Origin: JAZNQL01 sp045531205 | Lineage (GTDB): Bacteria > Bacillota > Clostridia > UMGS1883 > UMGS1540 | Direction of reading: 5' to 3' | DNA: 55,161 bases | Assembly (NCBI GenBank): GCA_045531205.1 | Contig: JAZSDN010000065.1 | Location: 1-55,161, forward strand | Shown: positions 43,153 to 52,230 of the stretch, piece by piece | Position numbering within the stretch: the first letter of the stretch is position 1 | Layout: each line of letters starts with the position of its first letter | Program-made: the position numbers and the translations under genes | Notes under the pieces: generated by a model | Database searches by the model: none | What the model saw: only the letters and a program-made list of their open reading frames with translations | Told to the model about the DNA's origin: nothing

Positions 43153-43911
43153 TTAACAATTATAATTATACTTATACTCTGAAGGGGATACACCTGTTAT
43201 TTTTTTGAATTCAGTTGAGAAATGTTTATAGTCATTGTATCCGCACATTTCTGACACTTCTTGAACGGTATAGTATTTTGTCAGGATAAGTGCTTCGGCG
43301 TATTTGATTCGTTGTTCAATGACATATTTTTTAGGTGACATACCAAATTCTTTTTTAAAAAGTTTCCGAAAATATTGCTCACTCACAAAGGATTTGCTTG
43401 CTGCAACAGAAAGTGAAAAATTTTGTTTTAAATAATTTTTTTGAATGTAGATAACCGAATCTAAAATTTTTCTTTCGTTGCATATGCTCATATTATCTCT
43501 GTAAAATTCCGAGAAAATTTTATTAAGGATTGAGGAACTGTCACTCTTATATGAAACATCCTTGTTTTCCCAACAAGCAAGCAGTTCTTTAAAAAGTTTG
43601 CCGTACTTTTCAGGTTCATTCGGAATGAATTTTTCAATTTCTCTCGAACGATAGTTAAATGCTTTAAAATGCACAACTATAAGTTTATCATTTTTAGAAA
43701 TTCGGGTATATGAAACTCCGGAAGGGAAAAAACCTATGGAGTTATCATGAAAATCAATCTGTTGATTTTTATTTTGTATAACAGTGTCCGCCTCATATCT
43801 GAATGATATGGCATCAAAATTTCTGTTTGTGTCAGTTTTCCTTTTGAAAGACTGGTCTATATATAGCACATCAAGTATTTCGAAAACAATGTATTCTTGC
43901 TCGAAAATCAA
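43153..43911 (-). CDS. AraC-family transcriptional regulator
   Basis: This protein of about 252 residues has a cupin-like N-terminal domain (NKNQQIDFHDNSIGFFPSGVSYTR) and a C-terminal double helix-turn-helix (FSLSVAASKSFVSEQYFRKLF; VSEMCGYNDYKHFSTEFKKITGVSPSEYK). TTG at 43911 is the likely start, because AGGGGGTG lies 6 bases before it; GTG at 43920 would use the ribosome site itself. It is transcribed divergently from the catabolic operon at 44049-49855 and is its probable activator. Confidence 0.84.
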   Translation of the reverse strand: MIFEQEYIVFEILDVLYIDQSFKRKTDTNRNFDAISFRYEADTVIQNKNQQIDFHDNSIGFFPSGVSYTRISKNDKLIVVHFKAFNYRSREIEKFIPNEPEKYGKLFKELLACWENKDVSYKSDSSSILNKIFSEFYRDNMSICNERKILDSVIYIQKNYLKQNFSLSVAASKSFVSEQYFRKLFKKEFGMSPKKYVIEQRIKYAEALILTKYYTVQEVSEMCGYNDYKHFSTEFKKITGVSPSEYKYNYNC

Positions 43912-43937
43912 TACAAACACCCCCTGATAACAGGCTT

Positions 43938-43966
43938 ATTATACTGATTTTGTTTCGAAAAGTCAA
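43938..43966 (-). promoter_or_regulatory. Promoter of the island AraC regulator
   Basis: On the minus strand TTGACT (43961-43966) and TATAAT (43938-43943) are 17 bases apart. The opposite direction has a TATTAT at 44011-44016 without a good -35 box, as expected for an activator-dependent promoter of the catabolic operon. Confidence 0.75.
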
Positions 43967-44048
43967 CATTTTAATTCGATTTTTGTGTGTCTTTTCTTTA
44001 GGATATCTGTTATTATAAAGAAAAAACATTATGTAAGGAGATATGAAA

Positions 44049-45395
44049 ATGGACATTAACGTAAACCGTTATTCAGAACCTTCGGAATTGAAAATAACAG
44101 ACATAAGAGTAGCAAATATTAATGGTGCACCTAAGCACTGTCCACTTATTAAGGTCTATACCAATCAGGGCTTGATTGGTTATGGTGAGGTTCGAGATGC
44201 TTCGAGTGCAACATATGCACTTATGCTAAAGTCAAGACTTGTAGGGGAAAATCCCTGCAATGTTGATAAGTTATTTAGAAGAATAAAGCAATTCGGTGGT
44301 CATTCACGTCAGGGTGGCGGTGTTTCGGGTCTTGAAATTGCACTGTGGGATTTGGCAGGTAAAGCATGGGGAGTACCTCTTTGGCAGATGCTTGGAGGTA
44401 AGTTTCGCGATAAGGTGAGAATGTATTGCGATACTGATGTTGATGGTAAACATACAGGAACAGATATGGGACACGCTTTAAAAAAGAGAATGGAACAAGG
44501 TTTTACATTCTTGAAGATGGATTTGGGAATTGAACATCTTCTTGACGAACCTGGGTGTCTAAATGCACCGATTGGATTTTTGGAGGATATAAAAAAATAT
44601 TCAATGAAAGCAATCATTCACCAGGGTGGATCGGTTGATATGGATATGATGCTTGGCAAGAATTATGAGACTTTTACAATCCCGCATCATGCAACAGGCA
44701 TTCATTTGACTCAAAAAGGAATGGATGTGCTTGAAAATTATGTAAAAGAGGTTCGTGATGTAATAGGCTATGAAGTACCTCTTGCTATTGACCACTTCGG
44801 ACATATTGCCATTGAAGATTGTATAATGTTTGCAAAACGTCTTGAAAAGTATAATATTGCTTGGATAGAAGATATTGCACCATGGCACTACACTAAACAT
44901 TATGAAAAGATAGCTCATGCTTGTAATGTTCCGATATGTACCGGTGAGGACATTTTTCTTGCTGAAAACTTTGAGCCTCTTATGAAGTGTGGCGGAGTTT
45001 CGGTTGTTCACCCGGATATGCTTACTGTGGGCGGAGCACTTGAAATGAAAAAGCTTGGTAATATGTGCGATAAATACGGCGTTGCAATGGCAATACATAT
45101 GGCAGAAAGCCCCATTGCTTGCATGGCAGCGATTCATGCGGCGGCAGCAGTTCAGAATGTGCTAGCAGTTGAGTTCCATAGCGTGGATATCCCGTGGTGG
45201 AATGATTTGGCCATCGGCATTGACAATCCACTCTTCAAAGACGGATTTGTAAATGTTCCAAATAAGCCGGGGCTAGGTATTGATGAACTTAATGAAGAAC
45301 TTATTGCAGAGCATATGCACGAAAAATATCCCGGGATATGGGAATCGACAACAGAGTGGGACAAAGAATGGGCAAACGACAGGGAGTGGAGCTGA
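44049..45395 (+). CDS. Mandelate racemase/enolase-superfamily sugar-acid dehydratase
   Basis: The 448-residue protein has the enolase-superfamily N-terminal capping domain and a barrel. The barrel has the base motif LKMDLG, metal ligands in AIDHFGH, WIEDIAP and CTGEDIF, and a late HMAES loop. It fits acid-sugar dehydratases that turn an aldonate into a 2-keto-3-deoxyaldonate. ATG 44049 is chosen because AAGGAG (44035-44040) lies 8 bases ahead; ATG 44043 would leave 2 bases. It is the first gene of the operon, and its TGA overlaps the next ATG (TGATG). Confidence 0.85.
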   Translation: MDINVNRYSEPSELKITDIRVANINGAPKHCPLIKVYTNQGLIGYGEVRDASSATYALMLKSRLVGENPCNVDKLFRRIKQFGGHSRQGGGVSGLEIALWDLAGKAWGVPLWQMLGGKFRDKVRMYCDTDVDGKHTGTDMGHALKKRMEQGFTFLKMDLGIEHLLDEPGCLNAPIGFLEDIKKYSMKAIIHQGGSVDMDMMLGKNYETFTIPHHATGIHLTQKGMDVLENYVKEVRDVIGYEVPLAIDHFGHIAIEDCIMFAKRLEKYNIAWIEDIAPWHYTKHYEKIAHACNVPICTGEDIFLAENFEPLMKCGGVSVVHPDMLTVGGALEMKKLGNMCDKYGVAMAIHMAESPIACMAAIHAAAAVQNVLAVEFHSVDIPWWNDLAIGIDNPLFKDGFVNVPNKPGLGIDELNEELIAEHMHEKYPGIWESTTEWDKEWANDREWS

Positions 45396-46090
45396 TGCTG
45401 AAAGTTAAATGGATTGGTCAAAGCGGATATATTCTGTTTGATGGAAAGACGGAAATCTGTATTGACCCGTATCTTTCGGATGTTGTAAACAGAATTGCTC
45501 ACAGACCGAGAATTGTGGATGCTCCGTTTAAACCAGAAGATTTGAAAAGTGATGTTGTTATATGTACACACAACCATCTTGACCATATAGATATTGATGC
45601 AATTCCGCTTATGAACAAAGAAAAAATTCTTTTCCTCGCACCAGCAGATGCGAGGAACACTTTGCTTGAATGCGGTGTGAAAAACTATAAAGAATTTGAT
45701 GTGGGAACTGTATTTAAAATCGGCAATTTTGAATTTGAGGCAGTATTTGCAGACCATACTGTTCCTGCGGTTGGAGTCATTGTAAAGCATAACGGAAAAT
45801 CTATGTATTTTTCGGGAGATACGGAATACAATGAAAAACTCGAAGAATTAAAAGAGTACAATATTGATGTTATGTTTATTTGTATTAACGGAAAGCTCGG
45901 GAATATGAATGTAGATGAGGCGGTTAAGCTAACCAAAATAATAAATCCTAAAGTTGGTGTACCTACTCATTATGGAATGTTTGAAAGTAATACTGAAAAT
46001 CCGCTTCTTTATACATCTAAGTTATCCTGCGGATTTGAAATGGCATACAACATCGAGTATGACCTGACGGAGGTGATTTATAATGTTTGA
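45395..46090 (+). CDS. UlaG-like metallo-beta-lactamase-fold hydrolase (probable lactonase)
   Basis: This 231-residue protein has the metal-binding THNHLDHID motif, MYFSGDTEYN and PTHYGMF, as in UlaG-type L-ascorbate-6-phosphate lactonases. The start overlaps the dehydratase stop, so it is translationally coupled. In this operon a sugar lactone made by the SDR is the natural substrate guess, to be opened to the aldonate used by the dehydratase. Confidence 0.82.
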   Translation: MLKVKWIGQSGYILFDGKTEICIDPYLSDVVNRIAHRPRIVDAPFKPEDLKSDVVICTHNHLDHIDIDAIPLMNKEKILFLAPADARNTLLECGVKNYKEFDVGTVFKIGNFEFEAVFADHTVPAVGVIVKHNGKSMYFSGDTEYNEKLEELKEYNIDVMFICINGKLGNMNVDEAVKLTKIINPKVGVPTHYGMFESNTENPLLYTSKLSCGFEMAYNIEYDLTEVIYNV

Positions 46091-46811
46091 TTTAGAAGGT
46101 AAAACTGCGCTTATAACAGGTTCAACACAGGGAATAGGATTTGAAATTGCAAAACTTCTTGCAGAACGTGGAGCAAAAGTATATGTTTCGGGAGCGGAAA
46201 GTATCGAAAAATGCAAACGAGCATGTGAGAAAATTCACGGATCTGTACCCATTCAAGCCAATCTCTTAAAAAAGGAAGATATTGATAAATTATATAAAGA
46301 AACGGGCGATGTAGATATTCTCATACTAAATGCCTCCATTCAGTATAAACGGCAATGGAATGAATATTCGGACGAGGAATATAATATCCAAATGGATTGC
46401 AATGTAAAGAGCTCATATCTTCTAATAAAAAAATATGCTGATGGAATGAAGAAAAACCGTTGGGGCAGAATTGTCACAATTGGTAGCGTGAATCAGTATA
46501 ATCAGCACCCCGAACTTTCTCTTTACGGGGTTACAAAGGCTGCCCAGGCTAAAATGGCACAGAATTTTGCGCCAATACTTGCACCTTTTGGCATAACAGT
46601 AAATAATGTTGTTCCGGGATGTATTGAAACTCCACGAAACGAGAAAGCTCTTAATAACAGCGAATTTAAGAAAAAGATTGAAAGTAAGATTCCCTGCGGA
46701 TACATTGGTAAGCCCGAAGATATCAGTCCTTCGGTGCTACTTTTGTGTTCTGATGAGGGCAGGTATATAACCGGCGCAGAAATTAAAATAGATGGCGGAA
46801 TGAGTCTGTAA
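46083..46811 (+). CDS. SDR-family sugar dehydrogenase
   Basis: This 242-residue short-chain dehydrogenase has TGSTQGIG (near 13-20), NAS in place of NNAG (LILNASIQY), a Ser in TIGSVNQ and the active-site YGVTK. The C-terminal GAEIKIDGGMSL is typical. It overlaps the lactonase gene by 8 bases. The predicted role is oxidation of a free sugar to its lactone or reduction of a keto intermediate. Confidence 0.85.
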   Translation: MFDLEGKTALITGSTQGIGFEIAKLLAERGAKVYVSGAESIEKCKRACEKIHGSVPIQANLLKKEDIDKLYKETGDVDILILNASIQYKRQWNEYSDEEYNIQMDCNVKSSYLLIKKYADGMKKNRWGRIVTIGSVNQYNQHPELSLYGVTKAAQAKMAQNFAPILAPFGITVNNVVPGCIETPRNEKALNNSEFKKKIESKIPCGYIGKPEDISPSVLLLCSDEGRYITGAEIKIDGGMSL

Positions 46812-46830
46812 TAAATAGGAGGAAAAGATT

Positions 46831-47739
46831 ATGCATTTTAATGACAGAGAAGAAATAATTGCTCTTACACCTCAATGGAAAGGTGAAAGATTACCTGATG
46901 GAAGACCAAAGGTAGAAGAAAAGTACTTAAAAGCACTAAGAACGCTCACTTTAGAAGAGGTATGGAAACCTATATTTGTAAAAGGTTATGAGAGTCAGTT
47001 TGAGGGTAGGCTTCAAACACTGCATGACGATGGCAGAAAGCTTATCGGCCGTGCGGTAACGGCAACATATTGCCCTTTCCGACCTGACCTTGATGAAGTG
47101 GTAAAAGATATCGGACGATCAGAAGGAAGAACGGGTACATATAATCAATGGGTAATTGATAATCTTATGGAATATGATGTTCCTGTAATTGATATGTATG
47201 ACAAAATCTATAAAGGAACATATCTTGGCGGAAACCTTACAACTGCACTTAAAAATAAAACAAAAAATGAAAATGGCGGTGCAGTAATCTGGGGAGGTGT
47301 CAGAGATACCGAGCAGATGAAAAAGGTTGAAAGTACCCAGGTTTATTACCGTGGAATCGACCCTACCCCTATCCGTGATTTTATAATGACGGGATATAAT
47401 ACTGCAACAAGAATCGGAAATGCTATTGTTTTGCCTGGTGATGTTGTTTTCGGTGCAGGTGGCGGAGTTCTTTTCATACCGTCGCATCTTGTTGAAGAAG
47501 TTGTAGGTGGAGCGGCAAAAACACAGGTCAAGGATATGTTCGGATTTGAAATGATTAGTCTTAATAAATTCACAACTGCACAGATTGATAAAAATACATG
47601 GACGAAAGAAATGCTTGATTTACTCATGGAATTCATAGAAACTGATGAAAGAGCCATAGAATATAGAGGTCTTGATTGGTCTGAAGAATATGACCTTGCA
47701 ATAAACGGTGATCCTAATGACACACAATCAGCTCTTTGA
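46831..47739 (+). CDS. RraA-family protein (probable 4-hydroxy-2-oxoacid aldolase)
   Basis: The 302 residues match the RraA/HMG-aldolase-like fold: LIGRAVTATYCPF, VIWGGVRDTEQMKK (the G-G-x-R-D catalytic loop) and VLPGDVVFGAGGGVLFIPSHLVEEV. Members of this fold include metal-dependent class II aldolases that cleave to pyruvate. It is longer than E. coli RraA by an N-terminal extension of about 60 residues. In this operon it could cleave the 2-keto-3-deoxy acid made by the dehydratase. Confidence 0.78.
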   Translation: MHFNDREEIIALTPQWKGERLPDGRPKVEEKYLKALRTLTLEEVWKPIFVKGYESQFEGRLQTLHDDGRKLIGRAVTATYCPFRPDLDEVVKDIGRSEGRTGTYNQWVIDNLMEYDVPVIDMYDKIYKGTYLGGNLTTALKNKTKNENGGAVIWGGVRDTEQMKKVESTQVYYRGIDPTPIRDFIMTGYNTATRIGNAIVLPGDVVFGAGGGVLFIPSHLVEEVVGGAAKTQVKDMFGFEMISLNKFTTAQIDKNTWTKEMLDLLMEFIETDERAIEYRGLDWSEEYDLAINGDPNDTQSAL

Positions 47740-47758
47740 TGCAAAGGGAGAAAGAATT

Positions 47759-49855
47759 ATGAAAAAAGAAGAGGCTTTAAAACTTATTAAAAATAATCCT
47801 GTTTTCTGGTCAAGACTTGGATTCTGTTATGACCCTCCGCTTAAAAACGAGCAGGGAAAACCACTTGTATTTACAGAAGATTTAAGTAAGTATGGAAGAT
47901 TTCACAGAGTATTTAATGATATTGGCGTAAAAATTCACACATGTATTCTGCACTCGGGATGGGTTGGTGTGGACGAATATGATTATTCGCTTACCGACAG
48001 AGTTCTTGAAGAAGTTTTCAAAGATAATCCGGAAGGATATTTTATTCCGAGAATTAAACTAAATGTGCCTGTTGACTGGTGCAAAGAAAATCCTGAAGAT
48101 GTTTTTGTATATCCCGGTGGTCCTGATACTGCTGAAGGAGTCAGGGAACTTGTAGGAACACTGAAGCAGGATTTTATAGGGTATGAAGCACCAAATGGGT
48201 ATTATATGGCAGGTGACTATGTAGATACAAGGCCTAATATGGGCGGACTTATTGCACGACAGAGTTTTACATCCGAGAAATGGCTTAATGATGCGACAGT
48301 CGCTCTTGAAAAACTTCTTGACAGACTTGAAAACAGTAAATATTCAGACCGAATTATAGGTTATCATATTGCTTACGGCGTGAGTGGGGAATGTGTGTTA
48401 TGGGGAAGAGCTTCCGAACGCTATGGCGATTATGGTATTGGCCACAGAAAGGCGTTTTATGATTGGGGAATAAAAAAATATGACAGCCTTGAAAAGCTTG
48501 CCGATGCATGGGGACAACCGGATATTAAAAGAGATAATGTGAAATTGCCGCCTCCGGAAGAGAGATATGCACAAACAGACTCGATTGAGAATTTCTTCAG
48601 GGGCAAAAAGAATCAGACTATTTCAACTGATTTTGACTATTTTATCTCAGAAGTCAACGCAAACGCCATTGAACATTTCGGTAAAATCGTAAAAGAAAAA
48701 ACAAATGATAAACTCGTGGGTGCATTTTACGGATATTTTATGCATGTTGACAATTCGGCGTATACCGGGCATCTTGCAATTGATCGACTTCTTGATTCTC
48801 CGTATATTGATTTTTTTGCTGCTCCAAAATCCTATTATAGAAATAAGGCAGGGGAGCCGGGTGGTGTGCTTTCCGTAACTCAGTCAATAAACCGCAAAAA
48901 GATATGGCTTGACGAGCTTGATAACAGAACTCATCTTGCACGTGGCGTGGACCATGAATGGACTTCAGAAAGTTTTGACACAACAAAAACTGTTTTCTGG
49001 CGAGAGTTTGCCAAAAATCTTGCAGACAATTCGGGTTTCTGGTGGATGGATTTGGGTGGCGGCTGGTTTGACAGTCAGGAAATAATGGATGAGTTTTCTA
49101 AACTTGTTAAGGCAAATAATATAATCAGACAAAAAGAACATACAAGCGTAAGTGATATTCTTATGATTGTTGATGATGAATCAATCCTACATATGAATAT
49201 AAGCAGAGACTTAAGGCTGGGATTTTTGGAGGATTTTCTTTGCGAACTGCATACGACAGGATGTTTGACAGATGTTTATCGTCTCGGTGACCTTGAAGAA
49301 CTTGATTTAAGTCAATATAAGCTGATAATATTTGCATATACATTCAAGATTGACGAAAAGACAAGAGAATTTATAAAAAGTATTCCTGCAGATAAAATGC
49401 TGATGTTCAACTATGCATCAGGTGTTATTTCTGAAACAGGAGTAAGTCTTGAAAATGTAGAAGATCTTACGGGCATAAAGGTTGAGCCTGCGAAAGAGGA
49501 ATACTCGTTTCCTTCAATTGCAATTTCAAAAGATGCAGAAAATGTAAGAATAGCTACAACAAGACGACCAAACGGCGGAGTGAATGTTGTTAACACAAAG
49601 CCATTTATGTCGCGTGATGAACTCAGGAAAATAACGGATATAGCAGGCTGTCATGCATATTCTCTAGCAGGTAATACCGTATACGGGGATAATCGGTTTA
49701 TCGGCATATTCCCGTCAGAGAGCGGAATGGTTGAAATAAATCTTAAAGAAAAAGCCGATTGTGTTAACCTTGTAACAGGTGATGAATATAAAAATACCGA
49801 TTGTATTTCAGTAAAAGTAAGAGAAACAACACCTTTATTCTTGTTAAAAGAATAG
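47759..49855 (+). CDS. GH42-like (clan GH-A) glycoside hydrolase
   Basis: The 698 residues form a TIM barrel (about 1-450) with YHIAYGVSGECVLWG, where a Glu sits at the usual acid/base place, and KKIWLDELDNRTH, with a Glu or Asp at the nucleophile strand. GFWWMDLGGGWF follows, then a trimerisation-like domain (about 470-640) and a small C-terminal beta domain ending VRETTPLFLL. This matches beta-galactosidase-like GH42 enzymes loosely. There is no signal peptide, so the substrate is an imported glycoside. ATG 47759 follows AAGGGAG at 8 bases. It is the last gene of the operon. Confidence 0.7.
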   Translation: MKKEEALKLIKNNPVFWSRLGFCYDPPLKNEQGKPLVFTEDLSKYGRFHRVFNDIGVKIHTCILHSGWVGVDEYDYSLTDRVLEEVFKDNPEGYFIPRIKLNVPVDWCKENPEDVFVYPGGPDTAEGVRELVGTLKQDFIGYEAPNGYYMAGDYVDTRPNMGGLIARQSFTSEKWLNDATVALEKLLDRLENSKYSDRIIGYHIAYGVSGECVLWGRASERYGDYGIGHRKAFYDWGIKKYDSLEKLADAWGQPDIKRDNVKLPPPEERYAQTDSIENFFRGKKNQTISTDFDYFISEVNANAIEHFGKIVKEKTNDKLVGAFYGYFMHVDNSAYTGHLAIDRLLDSPYIDFFAAPKSYYRNKAGEPGGVLSVTQSINRKKIWLDELDNRTHLARGVDHEWTSESFDTTKTVFWREFAKNLADNSGFWWMDLGGGWFDSQEIMDEFSKLVKANNIIRQKEHTSVSDILMIVDDESILHMNISRDLRLGFLEDFLCELHTTGCLTDVYRLGDLEELDLSQYKLIIFAYTFKIDEKTREFIKSIPADKMLMFNYASGVISETGVSLENVEDLTGIKVEPAKEEYSFPSIAISKDAENVRIATTRRPNGGVNVVNTKPFMSRDELRKITDIAGCHAYSLAGNTVYGDNRFIGIFPSESGMVEINLKEKADCVNLVTGDEYKNTDCISVKVRETTPLFLLKE

Positions 49856-49860
49856 TATAA

Positions 49861-49893
49861 AAATGAGCTGTAAATGTTACAGCTCATTTTTAA
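49861..49893. terminator. Terminator between the catabolic operon and cotJC
   Basis: AAATGAGCTGTAA (49861-49873) pairs with 49877-49889, with T-rich flank on the right and A-rich flank on the left. It serves two convergent units and is the twin of the hairpin at 43020-43050. Confidence 0.82.
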
Positions 49894-49907
49894 TGCGGAA
49901 GAAACTT

Positions 49908-50495
49908 TTATTTAAAAGTTACACCATTATATTTTTTGCACGGACTAAGGTCTGTTACGTGACGCAGTGCTTCGCCGAAACGCTGGAAGTGTACTACTTC
50001 ACGCTGACGCAAGAACTTAATGGGGTCGCGAACATCAGGGTCATCACAAACACGCAGAATGTTGTCGTAGGTTGCACGTGCCTTTTGTTCTGCTGCCATA
50101 TCCTCTGTAAGGTCGGCAATTACATCGCCTTTTGACTGAATATAAGCCGCAGTAAAAGGAACACCTGCAGCACTTGATGGATATACTGCATTTGAGTGGT
50201 CAACATAGTAAGCACCAAAGCCCTGGTCAACTATCTGGTCGGTTGTAAGGTTTCTTGTAAGCTGATGAACTATTGCACCTATCATTTCAAGATGTGCAAG
50301 TTCTTCAGTACCGATATCGTTCAAAATAGCCTTTGTAATATCGGTTGGCATCGAGAAACGCTGTGAAAGGTAGCGAAGCGATGCTGCAAGCTCACCGTCA
50401 GGTCCACCATATTGGCTTATAATAAACTGGGCAAGCTTAGGGTTTGTATTTTTTATTTTTACAGGGTACTGTAATTTTTTTTCATAACTCCACAT
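49908..50495 (-). CDS. cotJC: Spore coat protein CotJC (manganese-catalase family)
   Basis: This 195-residue ferritin-like protein of the Mn-catalase family has metal-ligand helices GELAASLRYLSQRF, IGTEELAHLEMIG, DLTEDMAAEQKARATYD and REVVHFQRFG. In Bacillus it is part of the CotJABC inner coat group made in the mother cell. It is the last gene of the cotJ operon. Its final 66 bases recur exactly at 43057-43122, on the far side of the catabolic island. Confidence 0.94.
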   Translation of the reverse strand: MWSYEKKLQYPVKIKNTNPKLAQFIISQYGGPDGELAASLRYLSQRFSMPTDITKAILNDIGTEELAHLEMIGAIVHQLTRNLTTDQIVDQGFGAYYVDHSNAVYPSSAAGVPFTAAYIQSKGDVIADLTEDMAAEQKARATYDNILRVCDDPDVRDPIKFLRQREVVHFQRFGEALRHVTDLSPCKKYNGVTFK

Positions 50496-50507
50496 ATACT
50501 TTCCTCC

Positions 50508-50810
50508 TTATTCCCAAGTCCACGGAGATTTAATCCACTGCCAGGGCATTGTGCCTGCCGCAGAGTCAGCGGTAATGGGTCCGTAGGCTTTTTCGTATTC
50601 TTCTGTCAGGGCTTTTTTGCGTTGAACAGCGGCAGTATACATCATCATAGCACGTGAATCGGTGGGATGAGTGTTAAGATACAGCTGTAAATCGTAGGCA
50701 GCAAAACAAGCAGCCTGAACTTCACGCATAAGAGCATCCTTGCTGCCCGAGGGGCAAGTCTGTTTTTCGCCGGACTGAACGGCTTCGTTTTTCATATCAC
50801 AGTTAATCAT
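50508..50810 (-). CDS. cotJB: Spore coat protein CotJB
   Basis: The 100-residue protein matches CotJB: MREVQAACFAAYDLQLYLNTHPTDSRAM and the ending PWQWIKSPWTWE. It overlaps cotJA by eight bases with AGGAGG in the cotJA coding end, so it is coupled to it. Confidence 0.92.
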   Translation of the reverse strand: MINCDMKNEAVQSGEKQTCPSGSKDALMREVQAACFAAYDLQLYLNTHPTDSRAMMMYTAAVQRKKALTEEYEKAYGPITADSAAGTMPWQWIKSPWTWE

Positions 50811-51057
50811 TTTGAGTGCCTCCTGTACAAAATTCGTAGCCGTAAACCTTTATAGGCTTGTAAAGCTCGGGGAACAAAGTTCCGCGGTTTAAGGCTTCGG
50901 GGTAGGTGTAAACATCTCCTATCGACTGAACGGGAACATACGAGTAAGCAAGAGGAAGACTCTGCAAACAGTTTTCCTGAACATCCTGATAGGAATCAAC
51001 ATTTTCATGCACAGAACATACATTTTTTACTCTGAAAGAGTTAGCTTGATTGTTCAT
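50803..51057 (-). CDS. cotJA: Spore coat associated protein CotJA
   Basis: The 84-residue protein has the CotJA signature LAYSYVPVQSIGDVYTYPEALNRGTLFPEL. ATG 51057 follows AAGGAG; an in-frame start at 51102 has no ribosome site. A sequence CATATAAT (51101-51108 on the minus strand) resembles the -10 box of the sporulation factor sigma-E, but I see no clear matching -35 box. Confidence 0.9.
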   Translation of the reverse strand: MNNQANSFRVKNVCSVHENVDSYQDVQENCLQSLPLAYSYVPVQSIGDVYTYPEALNRGTLFPELYKPIKVYGYEFCTGGTQND

Positions 51058-51144
51058 TTCGATTTTCTCCTTAAAAAATTTGTCAAATATTGACACTATC
51101 ATTATATGAATTTAATAGCAAATGAGTGAAAAATATGAAAAGAC

Positions 51145-51173
51145 TTTACTTTTTTGAAGCAAAATGATATAAT
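51145..51173 (+). promoter_or_regulatory. Candidate promoter of trpS
   Basis: TTTACT (51145-51150) and TATAAT (51168-51173) are 17 bases apart. The leader is only about 27 bases, so no T-box fits between promoter and start. Confidence 0.6.
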
Positions 51174-51205
51174 GTATAAAATTATGTTTTTTCAAGAGGT
51201 AAATT

Positions 51206-52201
51206 ATGGAAGACAAAAAAATAATATTCAGCGGAATTCAGCCAACAGGCTGTATAACATTAGGAAATTATCTTGGAGCGGTAAAGAACTGGGTAAATCT
51301 GCAAGAAGACTATAACTGCCTTTTTTCGGTAGTTGATATGCATTCTATAACAGTAAGACAGGACCCTGTAGAGCTTCGTAAAAGATGTATGGAGTTTTTG
51401 TGCCTTTACATTGCTTGCGGAATAAATCCTGAAGAAAATATACTTTTCTTTCAGTCACATGTACCGCAGCATGCAGAGCTTTCGTGGATTCTTAACTGCT
51501 TTACTTATATGGGCGAGCTTTCAAGAATGACACAGTTCAAGGATAAGTCTGCAAAGCATGAAGATAATATAAATGCAGGACTTTTTACCTACCCTGTTTT
51601 AATGGCAGCAGATATTCTGCTTTATAAAACAGACCTTGTTCCCGTGGGTGTTGACCAGAAACAGCATCTTGAGCTTGCAAGAGATATTGCAATAAGATTC
51701 AACCATAATTTCGGTGACGTATTTACTGTTCCCGAAGGATATATTCCTCCTGTGGGCGCAAAAATTATGAGTTTGCAAAACCCGACTGCAAAAATGAGTA
51801 AGAGCGACCCGAATCCCAACGGATTTATTCACGTTATCGACCCGCCAGAGGTAATAATAAAGAAAATTAAAAGAGCTGTAACTGACTCTGACGGAGAAAT
51901 AAAATATGCCGAAGGAAAAGACGGAATAAATAACCTTCTTACAATTTACAGTGCCGTTACAGGTACGAGCATAGAAAATGCGGTAGCAGAGTTTGAAGGC
52001 AAAGGCTACGGTGATTTTAAACAGGCAGTAGGAGAAGCAGTAGCAGAAGAATTAAGACCTGTAAGAGAAAAATTTGATGACCTTATGAAGAATAAGGATT
52101 ATATCGAACAGGTTTATAAATCAGGTGCACAAAGAGCACAAAGCCTTGCTATGCGCACAATGCGTAAAGTTCACAGAAAAGTTGGTTTTGTTGACAGATA
52201 A
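51206..52201 (+). CDS. trpS: Tryptophan--tRNA ligase
   Basis: The 331-residue class I synthetase charges tRNA-Trp. The HIGH-like region is QPTGCITLGNYLGAVKNW (near 11-28) and the KMSKS motif is AKMSKS (near 196-201), at full normal length. It is transcribed alone or with the tagO-like gene 29 bases downstream. Confidence 0.96.
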   Translation: MEDKKIIFSGIQPTGCITLGNYLGAVKNWVNLQEDYNCLFSVVDMHSITVRQDPVELRKRCMEFLCLYIACGINPEENILFFQSHVPQHAELSWILNCFTYMGELSRMTQFKDKSAKHEDNINAGLFTYPVLMAADILLYKTDLVPVGVDQKQHLELARDIAIRFNHNFGDVFTVPEGYIPPVGAKIMSLQNPTAKMSKSDPNPNGFIHVIDPPEVIIKKIKRAVTDSDGEIKYAEGKDGINNLLTIYSAVTGTSIENAVAEFEGKGYGDFKQAVGEAVAEELRPVREKFDDLMKNKDYIEQVYKSGAQRAQSLAMRTMRKVHRKVGFVDR

Positions 52202-52230
52202 AACCAAAGCAAAAATGAGGTGACGAAACT

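Noticed and set aside
43057..49973. Insertion sequence or transposon explaining the island
   Set aside because: No transposase or integrase gene and no terminal inverted repeats are present; the direct repeat is 66 bases, far longer than a target-site duplication.
51101..51130. Sigma-E promoter for cotJA
   Set aside because: CATATAAT is a good -10 box, but no ATA-containing -35 box is found at the proper 13-15 base distance.
51145..51205. T-box riboswitch before trpS
   Set aside because: Only about 27 bases separate the predicted start of transcription and the coding start, too short for a T-box.
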